Assembly (NCBI RefSeq): GCF_011067745.1
Contig: NZ_JAAMPJ010000004.1
Span: 1 to 64,000, forward strand
Direction: 5' to 3'
Source: Lentzea alba
Lineage (GTDB): Bacteria > Actinomycetota > Actinomycetes > Mycobacteriales > Pseudonocardiaceae
DNA length: 64,000 nucleotides
Shown piece by piece: positions 1-7,566 of this stretch; within the stretch, counting starts at the first letter, position 1; each line of letters begins with the position of its first letter. The position numbers were made by a program, and so were the translations under genes. The notes beneath the pieces are model-generated. The model searched no databases and was not told the DNA's origin. It saw nothing but the letters and a program-made list of their open reading frames with translations.

Positions 1-1
1 G

Positions 2-97
2 CTCGGCTGGCTCAGTCCCGACGAGTACGAGGCCGCCTGGCACGCCGATCAACTCGAGCCATCTATCATCCCGGCGTCCCCAACCGGAGCCAGGTAA
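2..97 (+). CDS. C-terminal end of an IS3-type transposase (partial)
   Basis: The reading frame entering at the left edge encodes LGWLSPDEYEAAW followed by a short tail and a TAA stop at 95-97. This resembles the extreme C-terminus of the integrase-core (OrfB) subunit of IS3-family transposases, where a 'lg.lsP.eyE' motif closes the protein. Only 31 residues are visible, so the assignment rests on one motif and it cannot be said whether the rest of the gene is intact. It fits the mobile-element debris that fills the first 4.3 kb. Confidence 0.5.
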   Translation, partial: LGWLSPDEYEAAWHADQLEPSIIPASPTGAR

Positions 98-278
98 TCA
101 ACCCTCCGAGTTCTCGGGGGAACCTCACTGCACTGATTCACCCTTCGGGCGCGATGGTGCCGCCGATGGGCGGAACTTGGTCGGTGACGGCCAAGGCGCC
201 CGCTCAACACAACGATCTTGCGCAATCATGCGAGATGACCGCGAGCATGGACCCGCACCTGGACGGAGGAGCTGGCAG

Positions 279-515
279 GTGGACATCGGTGAGGAGTGGG
301 CGTACCGCGCCAGGCAACAGGACGAGGTGACCAAAGTACGGATCCTGCGCGTCGGCACGAACCGGCCACCACGGGTCCTCATCAGGTTCATGGAGGACCG
401 GTTCGAAGGTCGTGAGGAGTGGGTGTCACCCGCTCGACTGAAGACCACATGGGACAAGGTCGATGAATGGGTAGCAAACGATCAACGGTGGACAGCTATC
501 CGGGACGCGTCGTGA
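279..515 (+). CDS. Hypothetical protein, N-terminal part of a split gene
   Basis: The start chosen is GTG at 279 because a strong GGAGGAG (265-271) lies seven bases upstream; an upstream in-frame start at 177 has no such site. The 78-residue product begins VDIGEEWAYRARQ and contains a conserved-looking REEWVSPARLK segment. It ends at TGA 513-515. The next codon (516) continues in the same frame without another stop to 1139, through RNREDPELRAAE and into the following entry. The two pieces therefore look like one protein of about 286 residues interrupted by a single nonsense codon. No function is recognised. Confidence 0.55.
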   Translation: MDIGEEWAYRARQQDEVTKVRILRVGTNRPPRVLIRFMEDRFEGREEWVSPARLKTTWDKVDEWVANDQRWTAIRDAS

Positions 516-551
516 CGCAACCGTGAGGATCCCGAGCTGCGCGCTGCGGAG

Positions 552-1139
552 ATGGTCCTCGAGGTGGAGAACCTGCCGCTGGACTGCATCTCGACCGGCT
601 ACAACCGCGACAACGGGATTCTTTTCATCAATGACGTAGCCGAACTGTCGCGAGTCCTGGGTTTGGATCCGACCGAACTGACATCCGATCCCACCGCTTT
701 CGAGAACGACGACGGGACATGGGTGGTCCCATTCGCCACCACGCTGGTAGTCGCCCAGCGGGCGGCTTCAGTCTTCGCCGACGAAGTGCTGACAGAGGTC
801 GAAGAGGCCGAGACGAAGGCTCGCCAGGAAGCAATTCACGGCAGCTACCACCGCAGCAGTCGAGACGACGGCTATATCGAGCCGGAGATCTGTATCGAGG
901 TGGACAAGATGTACGCGCCTGCGCGGCAACTGGTCCGAGACTGGTGCGGCCACGAGGCAGCGGAACGACTCACCGAGCTTGTCGCACTACGTGCTGAGGT
1001 GTTCCGGCTTGGCAAGCTTGTCGAACGAGCGGTCACGGAACTCGGCAAGTGGGATCGCACAACAGCCGACGGACTGGAGAAGGAGCTGGGCATCCCCATC
1101 GAAACCTTGCGTCACAGCCGTCGGCCTGATCACCACTGA
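552..1139 (+). CDS. Hypothetical protein, C-terminal part of a split gene
   Basis: This 195-residue frame is in register with the upstream 279-515 piece. The ATG at 552 has no convincing ribosome-binding site, and coding-like sequence precedes it back to the TGA at 513, so it was probably an internal Met. The C-terminal half (from about residue 85) is charged and helical, with RQEAIHGSYH, ICIEVDKMYAPARQLVRDW and LVALRAEVFRLGKLVE stretches. It ends convergently with the minus-strand gene below, overlapping its stop by ten bases. No family is recognised. It may still be expressed as a separate polypeptide by re-initiation, but a decayed gene is more likely. Confidence 0.5.
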   Translation: MVLEVENLPLDCISTGYNRDNGILFINDVAELSRVLGLDPTELTSDPTAFENDDGTWVVPFATTLVVAQRAASVFADEVLTEVEEAETKARQEAIHGSYHRSSRDDGYIEPEICIEVDKMYAPARQLVRDWCGHEAAERLTELVALRAEVFRLGKLVERAVTELGKWDRTTADGLEKELGIPIETLRHSRRPDHH

Positions 1140-2518
1140 CGATCTGGACCATACGGACTCCAGCGACCGAGGTAGGGCTTCAAATCCTGCGGCCGGGGAT
1201 CGGGAATTTCCGGCAGCCGCAGGCCTCCACAGGTGGGATCAATTCGATCAGCGTAGCTCTTGGCCCACAGAATCCATTCGGCAAGTTCATCCTGCATCTT
1301 GCCTTCAGCGGCGCGTGAGTCCTCCAAAGAAGTGCAGTACGCACGGATCTTCGCTGCCCGGTCCCACAGGTCGACTTGTTCGACAATGGCCTTGATCTTG
1401 AAGTCCTCGACGAATCGGTCCCTGGCCTCAACCATCGCGGATTCCCACTGCTGCTGTCGGCGGACCTTCTCGTTGGCGAGGGCAATGCGACGCTCGTCGT
1501 CGAACTGGGCTCGTCCTTCCAGCTCAGACAGGATCTCGCTGAGCTTGTCCTCCAGCGACCAGCGCTCTCGGTCGCCCCAACGACGCCGTCGACCGTTGTA
1601 GGAGTAGTTGTGCGGGAGTTCGAGGCTCAGGCGTCCGGTTCCCGCCCATCTCGTCTCTGGCTGTACGCGCTGCCAGGAGTAGGTCTTGTTCTGAGCAAGC
1701 TCTTCCAGACTCGGCAGATGATCGACTGGCTTGTATTCTTCGTCCATCGTGAGGGTGAACTGCGACTCGCGAATCAACATCACAAATCCGGACTCGCCGT
1801 CACCCAGGTCGGCGTCGTGGCCGCGCCTGGACCACTCCGCGATGAGTGACTGGATGATCCGCAGGGCGCGATCGAGGCTTTCCTTGGACACGTGCAGGCG
1901 TTCCGGTTTCCGCTGGAGTCGCACGACAACCTGGTGTGGTTGATCGAGAGAGTCGACGACCTCGACCCGCGGCCTGTCCTTCCAGTACTTGGCGTCGGGG
2001 TGCTGTCCTTCGACGAGCTCGATGATCAGGTCACCGTCGTCTCTGCCGTGGTGCCGCAGATGCATCCCGGCCGGCACCAAGCCAGACTGCTTGGCGGCGT
2101 GAATCGCTCGCCTCCACGCGGCGCGGGTGTCGCGATCGGGCTGGACGATGTGCAGACGGCTGTCCTTGTGGAGACGGGACAGGAGCTCCTCGGCTGAGAT
2201 TTCGACAGCCTTCGCCTGCGGACGAACCGGCTTCTGCGGTTGGTCCACGGGACGCGATCGCACAGGCTTCGTCTTGACATCCCCGCTACGACCGGGCCGA
2301 TCCGGGTGATGACCATGTTCCAGGTAGAAACGTCCCGCTTCGGTGATCTGCGAGGTCCACACGCCGTCGACCCGTGGCGTGGTCACTAGCCCCCTGTCCC
2401 GTAGCGCATAGATCGTCCGGGCCAGGCTCGAGTCGCTGGCGCCGACTTCCTCACCAGCGTTTCCGACACGCCGGAGGGCATCGAACTGCCGCTCGGTCAG
2501 GGGGTCCCAGCGTCGCAC
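1130..2518 (-). CDS. Hypothetical protein with N-terminal winged-helix-like domain
   Basis: The start is GTG at 2518, preceded by AGGAGG six bases upstream; the open frame continues further upstream but without coding character. The 462-residue product opens with a winged-helix-like segment: DPLTERQFDALRRV, then LARTIYALRDRGLV and a W-T-I-TEAG wing, at residues 5-70. A Pro/Arg-rich linker follows, then a long C-terminal region with charged helices (EDKLSEILSELEGRAQF and after). A DNA-binding or regulatory role is a guess from the N-terminus. It is the only apparently intact gene in the decayed left flank and converges on the split gene at 279-1139. Confidence 0.6.
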   Translation of the reverse strand: MRRWDPLTERQFDALRRVGNAGEEVGASDSSLARTIYALRDRGLVTTPRVDGVWTSQITEAGRFYLEHGHHPDRPGRSGDVKTKPVRSRPVDQPQKPVRPQAKAVEISAEELLSRLHKDSRLHIVQPDRDTRAAWRRAIHAAKQSGLVPAGMHLRHHGRDDGDLIIELVEGQHPDAKYWKDRPRVEVVDSLDQPHQVVVRLQRKPERLHVSKESLDRALRIIQSLIAEWSRRGHDADLGDGESGFVMLIRESQFTLTMDEEYKPVDHLPSLEELAQNKTYSWQRVQPETRWAGTGRLSLELPHNYSYNGRRRRWGDRERWSLEDKLSEILSELEGRAQFDDERRIALANEKVRRQQQWESAMVEARDRFVEDFKIKAIVEQVDLWDRAAKIRAYCTSLEDSRAAEGKMQDELAEWILWAKSYADRIDPTCGGLRLPEIPDPRPQDLKPYLGRWSPYGPDRQW

Positions 2519-2622
2519 AAGCCACCTCCTAGAGCATGATCTCAGCTCGTTGCGGACTCGGGCGAGAACGCGCCTGAGGAGATGCCCCCGTGTGAGACAC
2601 GGGGCATCGGCGAGTACAGCGG

Positions 2623-2905
2623 TCAGGCTGCGCTCGGCACTTCGTCGGGCTCTGGCAGTTCGCGCAGCAGCGTCTTGCCCGTCTCCTTGTTTGTCCGGTA
2701 GACCTCGACGTAGATCTCCTCGCCGAGTTCCACCTCGTTGTTGTTGTTGAGGTCCGCTCTCAGGTCCTCGGACATGACCTTGACCAGCAGCAGGGCATTG
2801 CGGCCGGTCGTCGGCAGGCGGAGGAGGTAGCCGCCACGGCCGTTGTCCTCCGGCACGACTCGCGTCACCTCGGCGTGCCCGCACCAGTTCAGGGCCGCCG
2901 GACGG
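2623..2905 (-). pseudogene. C-terminal fragment of a hypothetical gene, 5' end lost
   Basis: The minus-strand frame ending at 2623 encodes about 90 coding-like residues, including EVTRVVPEDNGRGGYLL, LLLVKVMSEDLRADL, an Asn run and EEIYVEVYRTNKETGKTLL. Upstream (above about 2905) the sequence changes to a plus-strand IS256-type transposase, so the 5' portion was replaced or separated by that insertion. The fragment has no start of its own. The product is not recognised. The exact junction cannot be set by eye; 2905 is approximate. Confidence 0.45.
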
Positions 2906-2907
2906 AT

Positions 2908-4000
2908 GCCCCGGCCGGCACGTCGTTGATCGACGAGATCGTGCGGGAGAGTGCCCGGCGGATGCTGGCCGAGGCGCTGCGTGCCGAGGTCGACGTCTAT
3001 ATCGCGGCGTTCGCCGAAGAGCGTGACGAGTGCGGCCACCCCCTGGTGATGCGTAACTGCTACCACCAGCCGCGGGAGGTGCTGACCAGCGCCGGCGCGG
3101 TCGAGGTGACCGCACCGCGCGCAACGACAAGCGCATCGCCCCCGACACGGGCGAACGCGAGCGGTTCTCCTCGGCGATCCTCCCGCCGTGGACGCGCAAG
3201 ACCCCGAAGATCACCGAGGTGCCGCCGCTGCTGTACCTGCAGGGCCTGTCCTCGGGGGACTTCGTGCCCGCGCCAGCCAGTTCCTCGGCAGCAGCAATGG
3301 CCTGTCCGCTCCGGTGGTCACGAAGCTGACCGAGCAGTGGAAGACCGACCAGCGCGCCTTCGCCGAACGCAGTCTGTCCGATGTGGACTACGTGTACCTG
3401 TGCGCGGACGGCGTCCACGTCAACATCCGCCTGGAGGAACACAAACTCTGCCTACTCGTCATGATTGGCGTCCGTGCCGACGGCCACAAGGAGCTCGTCG
3501 CCCTGGCCGACGGCTACCGCGAGTCCACCGAGTCATGGGCCAACCTGCTGCGCGACGGCGCCCGCCGCGGCATGCGCGCCCCGGTACTCGCGGTCGGCGA
3601 CGGCGCGCTCGGGTTCTGGGGCGCACTGCGCGAAGTCTTCCCCGACACGCGCGAGCAGCACTGCTGGTTCCACAAGATCGGCAATGTGCTGGCCGCGCTG
3701 CCGAAGTCCGCGCATCCCGGCGCGAAGAAAGCCCTCGCGGAGATCTGGAACGCCGAGGAAAAACGACACGCCCTGGACGCCGTGAAGGCCTTCGACGCTG
3801 CCTACGGCGCGAAGTTCCCCAAGGCAGCCGCCAAGATCACCGACGATCTCCACGAGCTGCTGGCGTTCTACGACTACCCGGCCGAGCACTGGATCCACCT
3901 GCGCACCACGAACCCATCGAGTCCACCTTCGCCGCCGTGCGCCACCGCACCAAGGGTCGCCAAAGGCCCCGGCTCACGCGCCGCCGGGCCAGCGCCCAGA
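2908..4000 (+). pseudogene. Decayed IS256-family (mutator-type) transposase
   Basis: Conserved IS256-type transposase segments run through at least three reading-frame registers. AGTSLIDEIVRESARRML to VEVTAPR is in one frame, NDKRIAPDTGERERFSSAIL in a second from about 3123, and FLGSSNGLSAPVVTKL through HWIHLRTTNP in a third from about 3275. PIESTFAAVRHRTK is back in the first from about 3912, and VAKGPGSRAAG follows after another shift near 3950. The catalytic residues are still recognisable: D in YLCADGVH, D in VGDGALGFW and E in NPIESTF. The N-terminus and C-terminus are missing and at least four frameshifts are present, so it is dead. It sits against the truncated minus-strand gene at 2623-2905 and an integrase fragment at 4041. 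Confidence 0.8.
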
Positions 4001-4040
4001 CGAGGAAGCCGCCTAAAGATCTTGATCCACAGATCTTGAC

Positions 4041-4274
4041 AATTGCTCACTCACCGAGCAGGCAGGGCTGCCCAGAATCCGCGTCCACGACCTACGTCAC
4101 TTCGCCGAGACCGCGACGCTCAGCTCGAAGATTCCGCTGGCCATGGCATCCAAGACGCTGCGCCACTCGACCTTGTCGACGACCACTGAGATCTACGGCC
4201 ACCTGCTGAAATACATCGCGCTAGACGCGGTCAAGGCGATCGAGACCGCCCTTGCGAAGGCCGACGCGGCGTAG
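4041..4274 (+). pseudogene. Tyrosine recombinase (integrase) C-terminal fragment
   Basis: The frame from about 4041 to the TAG at 4272-4274 encodes the C-terminal catalytic box of a tyrosine integrase: RVHDLRHFAETATLSS with the HxLRH motif, SKTLRHSTLSTTTEIYGH with the second conserved His, and the nucleophile Tyr in EIYGHLL. The N-terminal and core-binding parts are missing and upstream sequence is unrelated, so this is a remnant. It ends 75 bp before the tRNA-Pro-derived repeat at 4349-4395 and points toward it. That is where the integrase of a tRNA-targeting element would sit. Confidence 0.75.
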
Positions 4275-4299
4275 CGCGACCACATTGCGATGATAAACG

Positions 4300-4344
4300 G
4301 AAAAAAGACACCAGCGAGTCTACCTCGAAAGGTAAACCCGCTGG
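4300..4344 (-). terminator. Rho-independent terminator beside the left attachment repeat
   Basis: A 15-bp stem (4311-4325 with 4330-4344, fully paired if two G-U pairs are allowed) encloses a 4-base loop and is followed on the minus strand by a run of six T (4301-4306). It lies five bases past the tRNA-Pro-like repeat, in the orientation that would terminate a minus-strand tRNA. The same arrangement occurs at the right-hand repeat (39943-39984). Confidence 0.7.
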
Positions 4345-4348
4345 TCAC

Positions 4349-4395
4349 CGACCGTCGGGACGACGGGGTTTGAACCTGCGACCCGTTGCCCCCAG
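4349..4395 (-). repeat. Copy of tRNA-Pro 3' half (putative attachment site, left)
   Basis: This 47-bp stretch matches 39989-40036, the anticodon-loop-to-3'-end half of the intact tRNA-Pro gene, at 44 of 48 aligned columns (three substitutions, one single-base gap). The similarity stops abruptly beyond 4395, where the 5' half of a tRNA would be, and the change in the T stem would break one pair, so it is not a working tRNA. Elements such as pSAM2 are known to integrate into tRNA-Pro using exactly this half. I read it as the distal attachment site of the 4.35-40.0 kb island. Confidence 0.75.
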
Positions 4396-4631
4396 GATAA
4401 CTGAGCAGGTACGTTAACCGCCTTAGGCTAAGGCCCGAAGATCCGCTCCTCCTCGGAGCCGCCGAGCACTTAAGCCTCTGACCCTGACACAGCCAGTCGT
4501 GCGCCCTGACGTCTCTACTGCGCAGAAACACAAGGGGCAGAAGGAAACCAGCGCAGTTGACTACTACCGTGACGGCTCAGCGAGCAGGAGCGCGGCGGTT
4601 AGAGCGGCGCGAATGTCACCCGTTCCGTCGT
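4396..4631. other. Non-coding stretch between attachment repeat and transporter gene
   Basis: I see no gene here. Open frames on both strands lack coding character and recognisable motifs. It lies just downstream of the stop of the transporter gene at 4632 and upstream of the tRNA-like repeat. No clear terminator hairpin for the dpd operon was found. Confidence 0.5.
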
Positions 4632-5171
4632 TCAGGTCACCGACTGCGCACCTTTCCTAAAGACGACAACGATCCGGCGCATCACCTCACCGAGAAGCAG
4701 ACAGACTCCGGTCACCCACACCGCCTTGACAAGGATTTGCCCTCCTACCGCAGTGGCTGTCAGACCGAACCCGGACAACCAGAGGAAGAGCACTGTGTCC
4801 GCAACCGAGCCCACCGCATTGGACGACACAAGCGCGAGTCGCCAACTGCGCTCTCGCAACCGGCTGTAGACCATCATGTCCAAGAACTCGGAGAGGGCGA
4901 AAGCAGCGCCCGAAGCCAGGGCGATGCGGCCGTCAGCAACGAGAACGGACAGCACCGTGCCCGCCGCGATACCTATCCAAACCCACGACCGTCCTGCGAA
5001 CTCCTGAACCGCATCACGCAAGCTGAGGGCCAGCGCAGCGGTGTAGGTGCCAGCTGGAACAAGAAGTCCGAATCCTGCAGCAATTAAGCCGAACTGGCTG
5101 GTGACGAGGTTAGCCAGCAGGACAGTGCCGACATACGCGGTGACCGTGAGCAGTAGCAACAACCGTTTCAT
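4632..5171 (-). CDS. VUT-family (DUF165/YhhQ-like) putative 7-deazaguanine precursor transporter
   Basis: This 179-residue protein is almost entirely hydrophobic, with about five to six membrane segments, starting MKRLLLLLTVTAYVGTVLLAN. The internal AFALSEFLDMMVYSRLRER and SNAVGSVADTVLFLWLSG stretches match the VUT/YhhQ family, whose members take up queuosine precursors such as preQ0. It is the last gene of the second dpd operon; its ATG overlaps the stop of the preceding dpdB copy (ATGA). The context suggests salvage of preQ0 or a related base in addition to the de novo route encoded upstream. Substrate is inferred, not shown. Confidence 0.8.
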   Translation of the reverse strand: MKRLLLLLTVTAYVGTVLLANLVTSQFGLIAAGFGLLVPAGTYTAALALSLRDAVQEFAGRSWVWIGIAAGTVLSVLVADGRIALASGAAFALSEFLDMMVYSRLRERSWRLALVSSNAVGSVADTVLFLWLSGFGLTATAVGGQILVKAVWVTGVCLLLGEVMRRIVVVFRKGAQSVT

Positions 5172-6331
5172 CGCGCAGAAGATCGTTTCCTTGCGGGCTT
5201 GGCATGCCTTCGGTAACAGTCAAGCAGGTGGTTGGTCAGCAATTGGATGTCTTTCGAGGTGTTCTGGAGTTCGTTCCACTTGCGCGTGGACCCGTCTTTA
5301 AACTCCCAGTTGCCTTGGGTCCATCGGCAGATCGGTGCTAGGGCCTTCAACTCGACCACGAAGTCCTCGACCGTGAGTTCTTGGCCGTTGGACTTGATCT
5401 TGATGATCTCGTCCATCACGAAGCCGAGGCTGATGATGCCAACGCCGTGGGTGAGACGGGACTTGGTCGGTTTGAGGTCCCAGGGCAGGCTGAAGACCTT
5501 GGAAACACCAGTCCAGTAGTTCTTCAGCACGCGCAGCATGGAGGCCACGTCCCCGTCACCTGCCCCCGCATTGCGATACTCGTGGAGTGCTCCGTTGTCG
5601 AGGCTGTGCTCAAGCATCCGCAGGATCGAATTATCCTTGACGAAGCCGTCAGGCATCGTCGTCGTGTGGATCCTGTGCCTGAGCGGTGAATCCTCGTCGT
5701 AGTTGAGCCGCTCCAGCAACAGCGCCGGAAACTGCCGGAGCTGCAGCGGCAACGGGAGCTGCCCTGAAGCTGTCGGCAGCAGTTCGTGGATCAAGCCCTT
5801 TGGCAAGGGCTTGGTGTTGTTGACCAAGATGAACTGAGACCGCTGTTCCGCGGCGTCATCCGTGATGAACGCGGTCACACAAACGGGGAAGCTCTCAACT
5901 CGCGCCTGCCGGATCGCGGAGCTGCGCTGCTGACCGTCGACGATCCACCCTGGCTTGTCCGACTCGGACCACTCCTCATCCACAGGGATCATCAACGTGC
6001 CGGCCCGGCTGTGCCCGTCAGCGGGCGCACCCTTCGCGGGTTCGAACGTGACACGCTTGTCGAACGCCACGACGAGAGCGTTCGGCAGCATCGCGTCGGC
6101 AGACTCGATGTACCGCTTGATCGCATTGATGTGCGAGGTCACCGCAGTCCGTTGGTAACCCTGCAGTTGGGCGTCCTCATCGCGACGAATGCGAGCAATC
6201 GTGGCCACCTTCGGCAGTTGCTTGCCGTCGATCGCGAAGGTGTAGAGAGTCCTGTTGGGTCCCTGCTTGACCTCGATAGCGGGGATCCGCAGCGTCTGCT
6301 CGGTCTCTATCAGGCTGTCGGTCGCGGTCAC
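5168..6331 (-). CDS. dpdB: DpdB-like DGQHR-domain protein (copy 1)
   Basis: The 387-residue product carries the DGQHR/DndB-type signature GWIVDGQQRSSAI (DGQQR at residues 132-136) followed by QFILVNNTKPLPKGLIHELLP. In characterised dpd clusters DpdB, related to DndB, works with DpdA to put preQ0 into DNA. It overlaps dpdA upstream (ATGA at 6328-6331) and the transporter gene downstream. A clear paralogue lies on the other side of dpdA (7563-8705), so the transglycosylase gene is flanked by two DpdB-type genes. Which copy is the functional DpdB, or whether they form a heteromer, cannot be read from sequence. Confidence 0.85.
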   Translation of the reverse strand: MTATDSLIETEQTLRIPAIEVKQGPNRTLYTFAIDGKQLPKVATIARIRRDEDAQLQGYQRTAVTSHINAIKRYIESADAMLPNALVVAFDKRVTFEPAKGAPADGHSRAGTLMIPVDEEWSESDKPGWIVDGQQRSSAIRQARVESFPVCVTAFITDDAAEQRSQFILVNNTKPLPKGLIHELLPTASGQLPLPLQLRQFPALLLERLNYDEDSPLRHRIHTTTMPDGFVKDNSILRMLEHSLDNGALHEYRNAGAGDGDVASMLRVLKNYWTGVSKVFSLPWDLKPTKSRLTHGVGIISLGFVMDEIIKIKSNGQELTVEDFVVELKALAPICRWTQGNWEFKDGSTRKWNELQNTSKDIQLLTNHLLDCYRRHAKPARKRSSAR

Positions 6332-7566
6332 GCGGTACTCCCTGCTACCAGTTCTCGGTCAAGTTTCTTGCTGAAGACATACAGGTTGTGAAACCCGCGG
6401 CTCTTGTTGCGCTCTGAGCCGCGGAACAGGATCACCTCCACGCCGATCCGCTTGCAAATCGCGCATGGACACTTTTCCCACGGACGATCCGTGAGTGTCT
6501 CGTGGTACGCGGCGCGGTGATCCTTCTTGGGGTCGTACAGCTTCTCGTAGGCGCACAGCGCATCGACGACCTCGTCCACGCCGGCTCCGCCGTCAGCGAA
6601 GGAGCGAACTAGGCGAAGACAGGTCTGCTCGTGCTCGAACGCGAGTTCTTGCTCGATGCGACCGGCGCTGATTTCCTTCCTCAGCCGGGGACTGCCGTCC
6701 ACCTGAGGGATCCTCACCGCCACGTAGTTCCGGCCCGGTGTGTAGTAGTTGTCCTTGTCGTCCTTGAACGCCTGCCGGAAGGCGGAGGTGGAGTCGAAGC
6801 TCGTCACGCCGTACCTGCCGAACTCCAGGACCTGCTCGCACCGGCTGATGCCCAGGAGATGAAGTTGGGTTTCTGCAGCACGCTCGTCGGCGATTCGACG
6901 CAGGCTCAACAAGATGTCTGCCGTCTTCAACGGCACCATGCCACCCAATGCGATGCGCTTGAATCCGATCTTCTGGAGCACGGCCACAGAGTGTGCGTAG
7001 GAGTCGGGATCCCATCCCTGCGCTACGCCCATGGGGGTGAAGTCCACTTTGCGAAGTCGGCACAACTTCCAGAACTCGGCGGCCAACTCGAGGGTAATTT
7101 CTTGACGCCGGGACCACTCCGGCAGCTTGGGCTCGTCGGCTGGGGTGACCGGCTTGAAGCCGAAGATCACGTGGTCGACGGAGATGCCGATGTGCAGCCC
7201 TGTTTCCTGGTAGAAGTCGATGACTTCATCGGGCGTGTACGGAGGGTACTCCTCGCTGACGTAGTTGAAGGCTCCGCAGTCACCCATGATCTGCAGGTCC
7301 CTGCTCTGACCAGATAGGCGGAAGAACTGCTCAGCGCCTTCGCGGTAGAGCCTATGACGCTGAGCAACCGTGTACTTCCCGGTTCCACTCATCGTGCCGT
7401 CCACGATCGCCTTCGAAACGAGCAGCCCGTCGAAGGGTGGCTCCTCCAGGGCCTCGTGGGCGTACAGGTCATCGCGTTGGCGGATGCGGAACGCCTTCTT
7501 CTCCTCGGTGATGAAGTCGAACGCAGGATCTATCTGATCCTGCGAGTCAGGGAAGAAGAACTTCAT
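6328..7566 (-). CDS. dpdA: DpdA, DNA-guanine transglycosylase (TGT-like)
   Basis: This 412-residue TGT-fold enzyme should exchange guanine in DNA for preQ0. Start is ATG 7566 (MKFFFPDSQD), overlapping the upstream dpdB stop; longer starts lack coding character. The TGT catalytic residues are present: the base-exchange Asp in GDCGAFNY (D96) and the nucleophile Asp in YGVTSFDST (D258). The zinc site C366-x-C368-xx-C371 with H393 matches bacterial TGT. RNA-TGT features such as a DSGGFQ motif are altered to GDCGAFNY, as expected for the DNA-acting branch. Placement among preQ0 synthesis genes and dpdB supports the DpdA call over a tRNA enzyme. Confidence 0.92.
   Translation of the reverse strand: MKFFFPDSQDQIDPAFDFITEEKKAFRIRQRDDLYAHEALEEPPFDGLLVSKAIVDGTMSGTGKYTVAQRHRLYREGAEQFFRLSGQSRDLQIMGDCGAFNYVSEEYPPYTPDEVIDFYQETGLHIGISVDHVIFGFKPVTPADEPKLPEWSRRQEITLELAAEFWKLCRLRKVDFTPMGVAQGWDPDSYAHSVAVLQKIGFKRIALGGMVPLKTADILLSLRRIADERAAETQLHLLGISRCEQVLEFGRYGVTSFDSTSAFRQAFKDDKDNYYTPGRNYVAVRIPQVDGSPRLRKEISAGRIEQELAFEHEQTCLRLVRSFADGGAGVDEVVDALCAYEKLYDPKKDHRAAYHETLTDRPWEKCPCAICKRIGVEVILFRGSERNKSRGFHNLYVFSKKLDRELVAGSTA

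Noticed and set aside
2519-3442. Upstream extension of the 1130-2518 minus-strand frame to a 770-residue protein
   Set aside because: The extra part is antisense to the IS256 transposase remnant and an unrelated gene fragment and has no coding character. A GTG with a strong ribosome site at 2518 explains the start.
4349-4440. A complete second tRNA on the minus strand at the left repeat
   Set aside because: Only the 3' half matches tRNA-Pro. The upstream sequence gives no acceptor partner and no proper anticodon arm, and one T-stem pair is broken.
6328-7566. tRNA-guanine transglycosylase for queuosine in tRNA
   Set aside because: Catalytic-loop sequences differ from bacterial tRNA-TGT, there is no queA or queG, and the gene is embedded with dpdB and dpdC.
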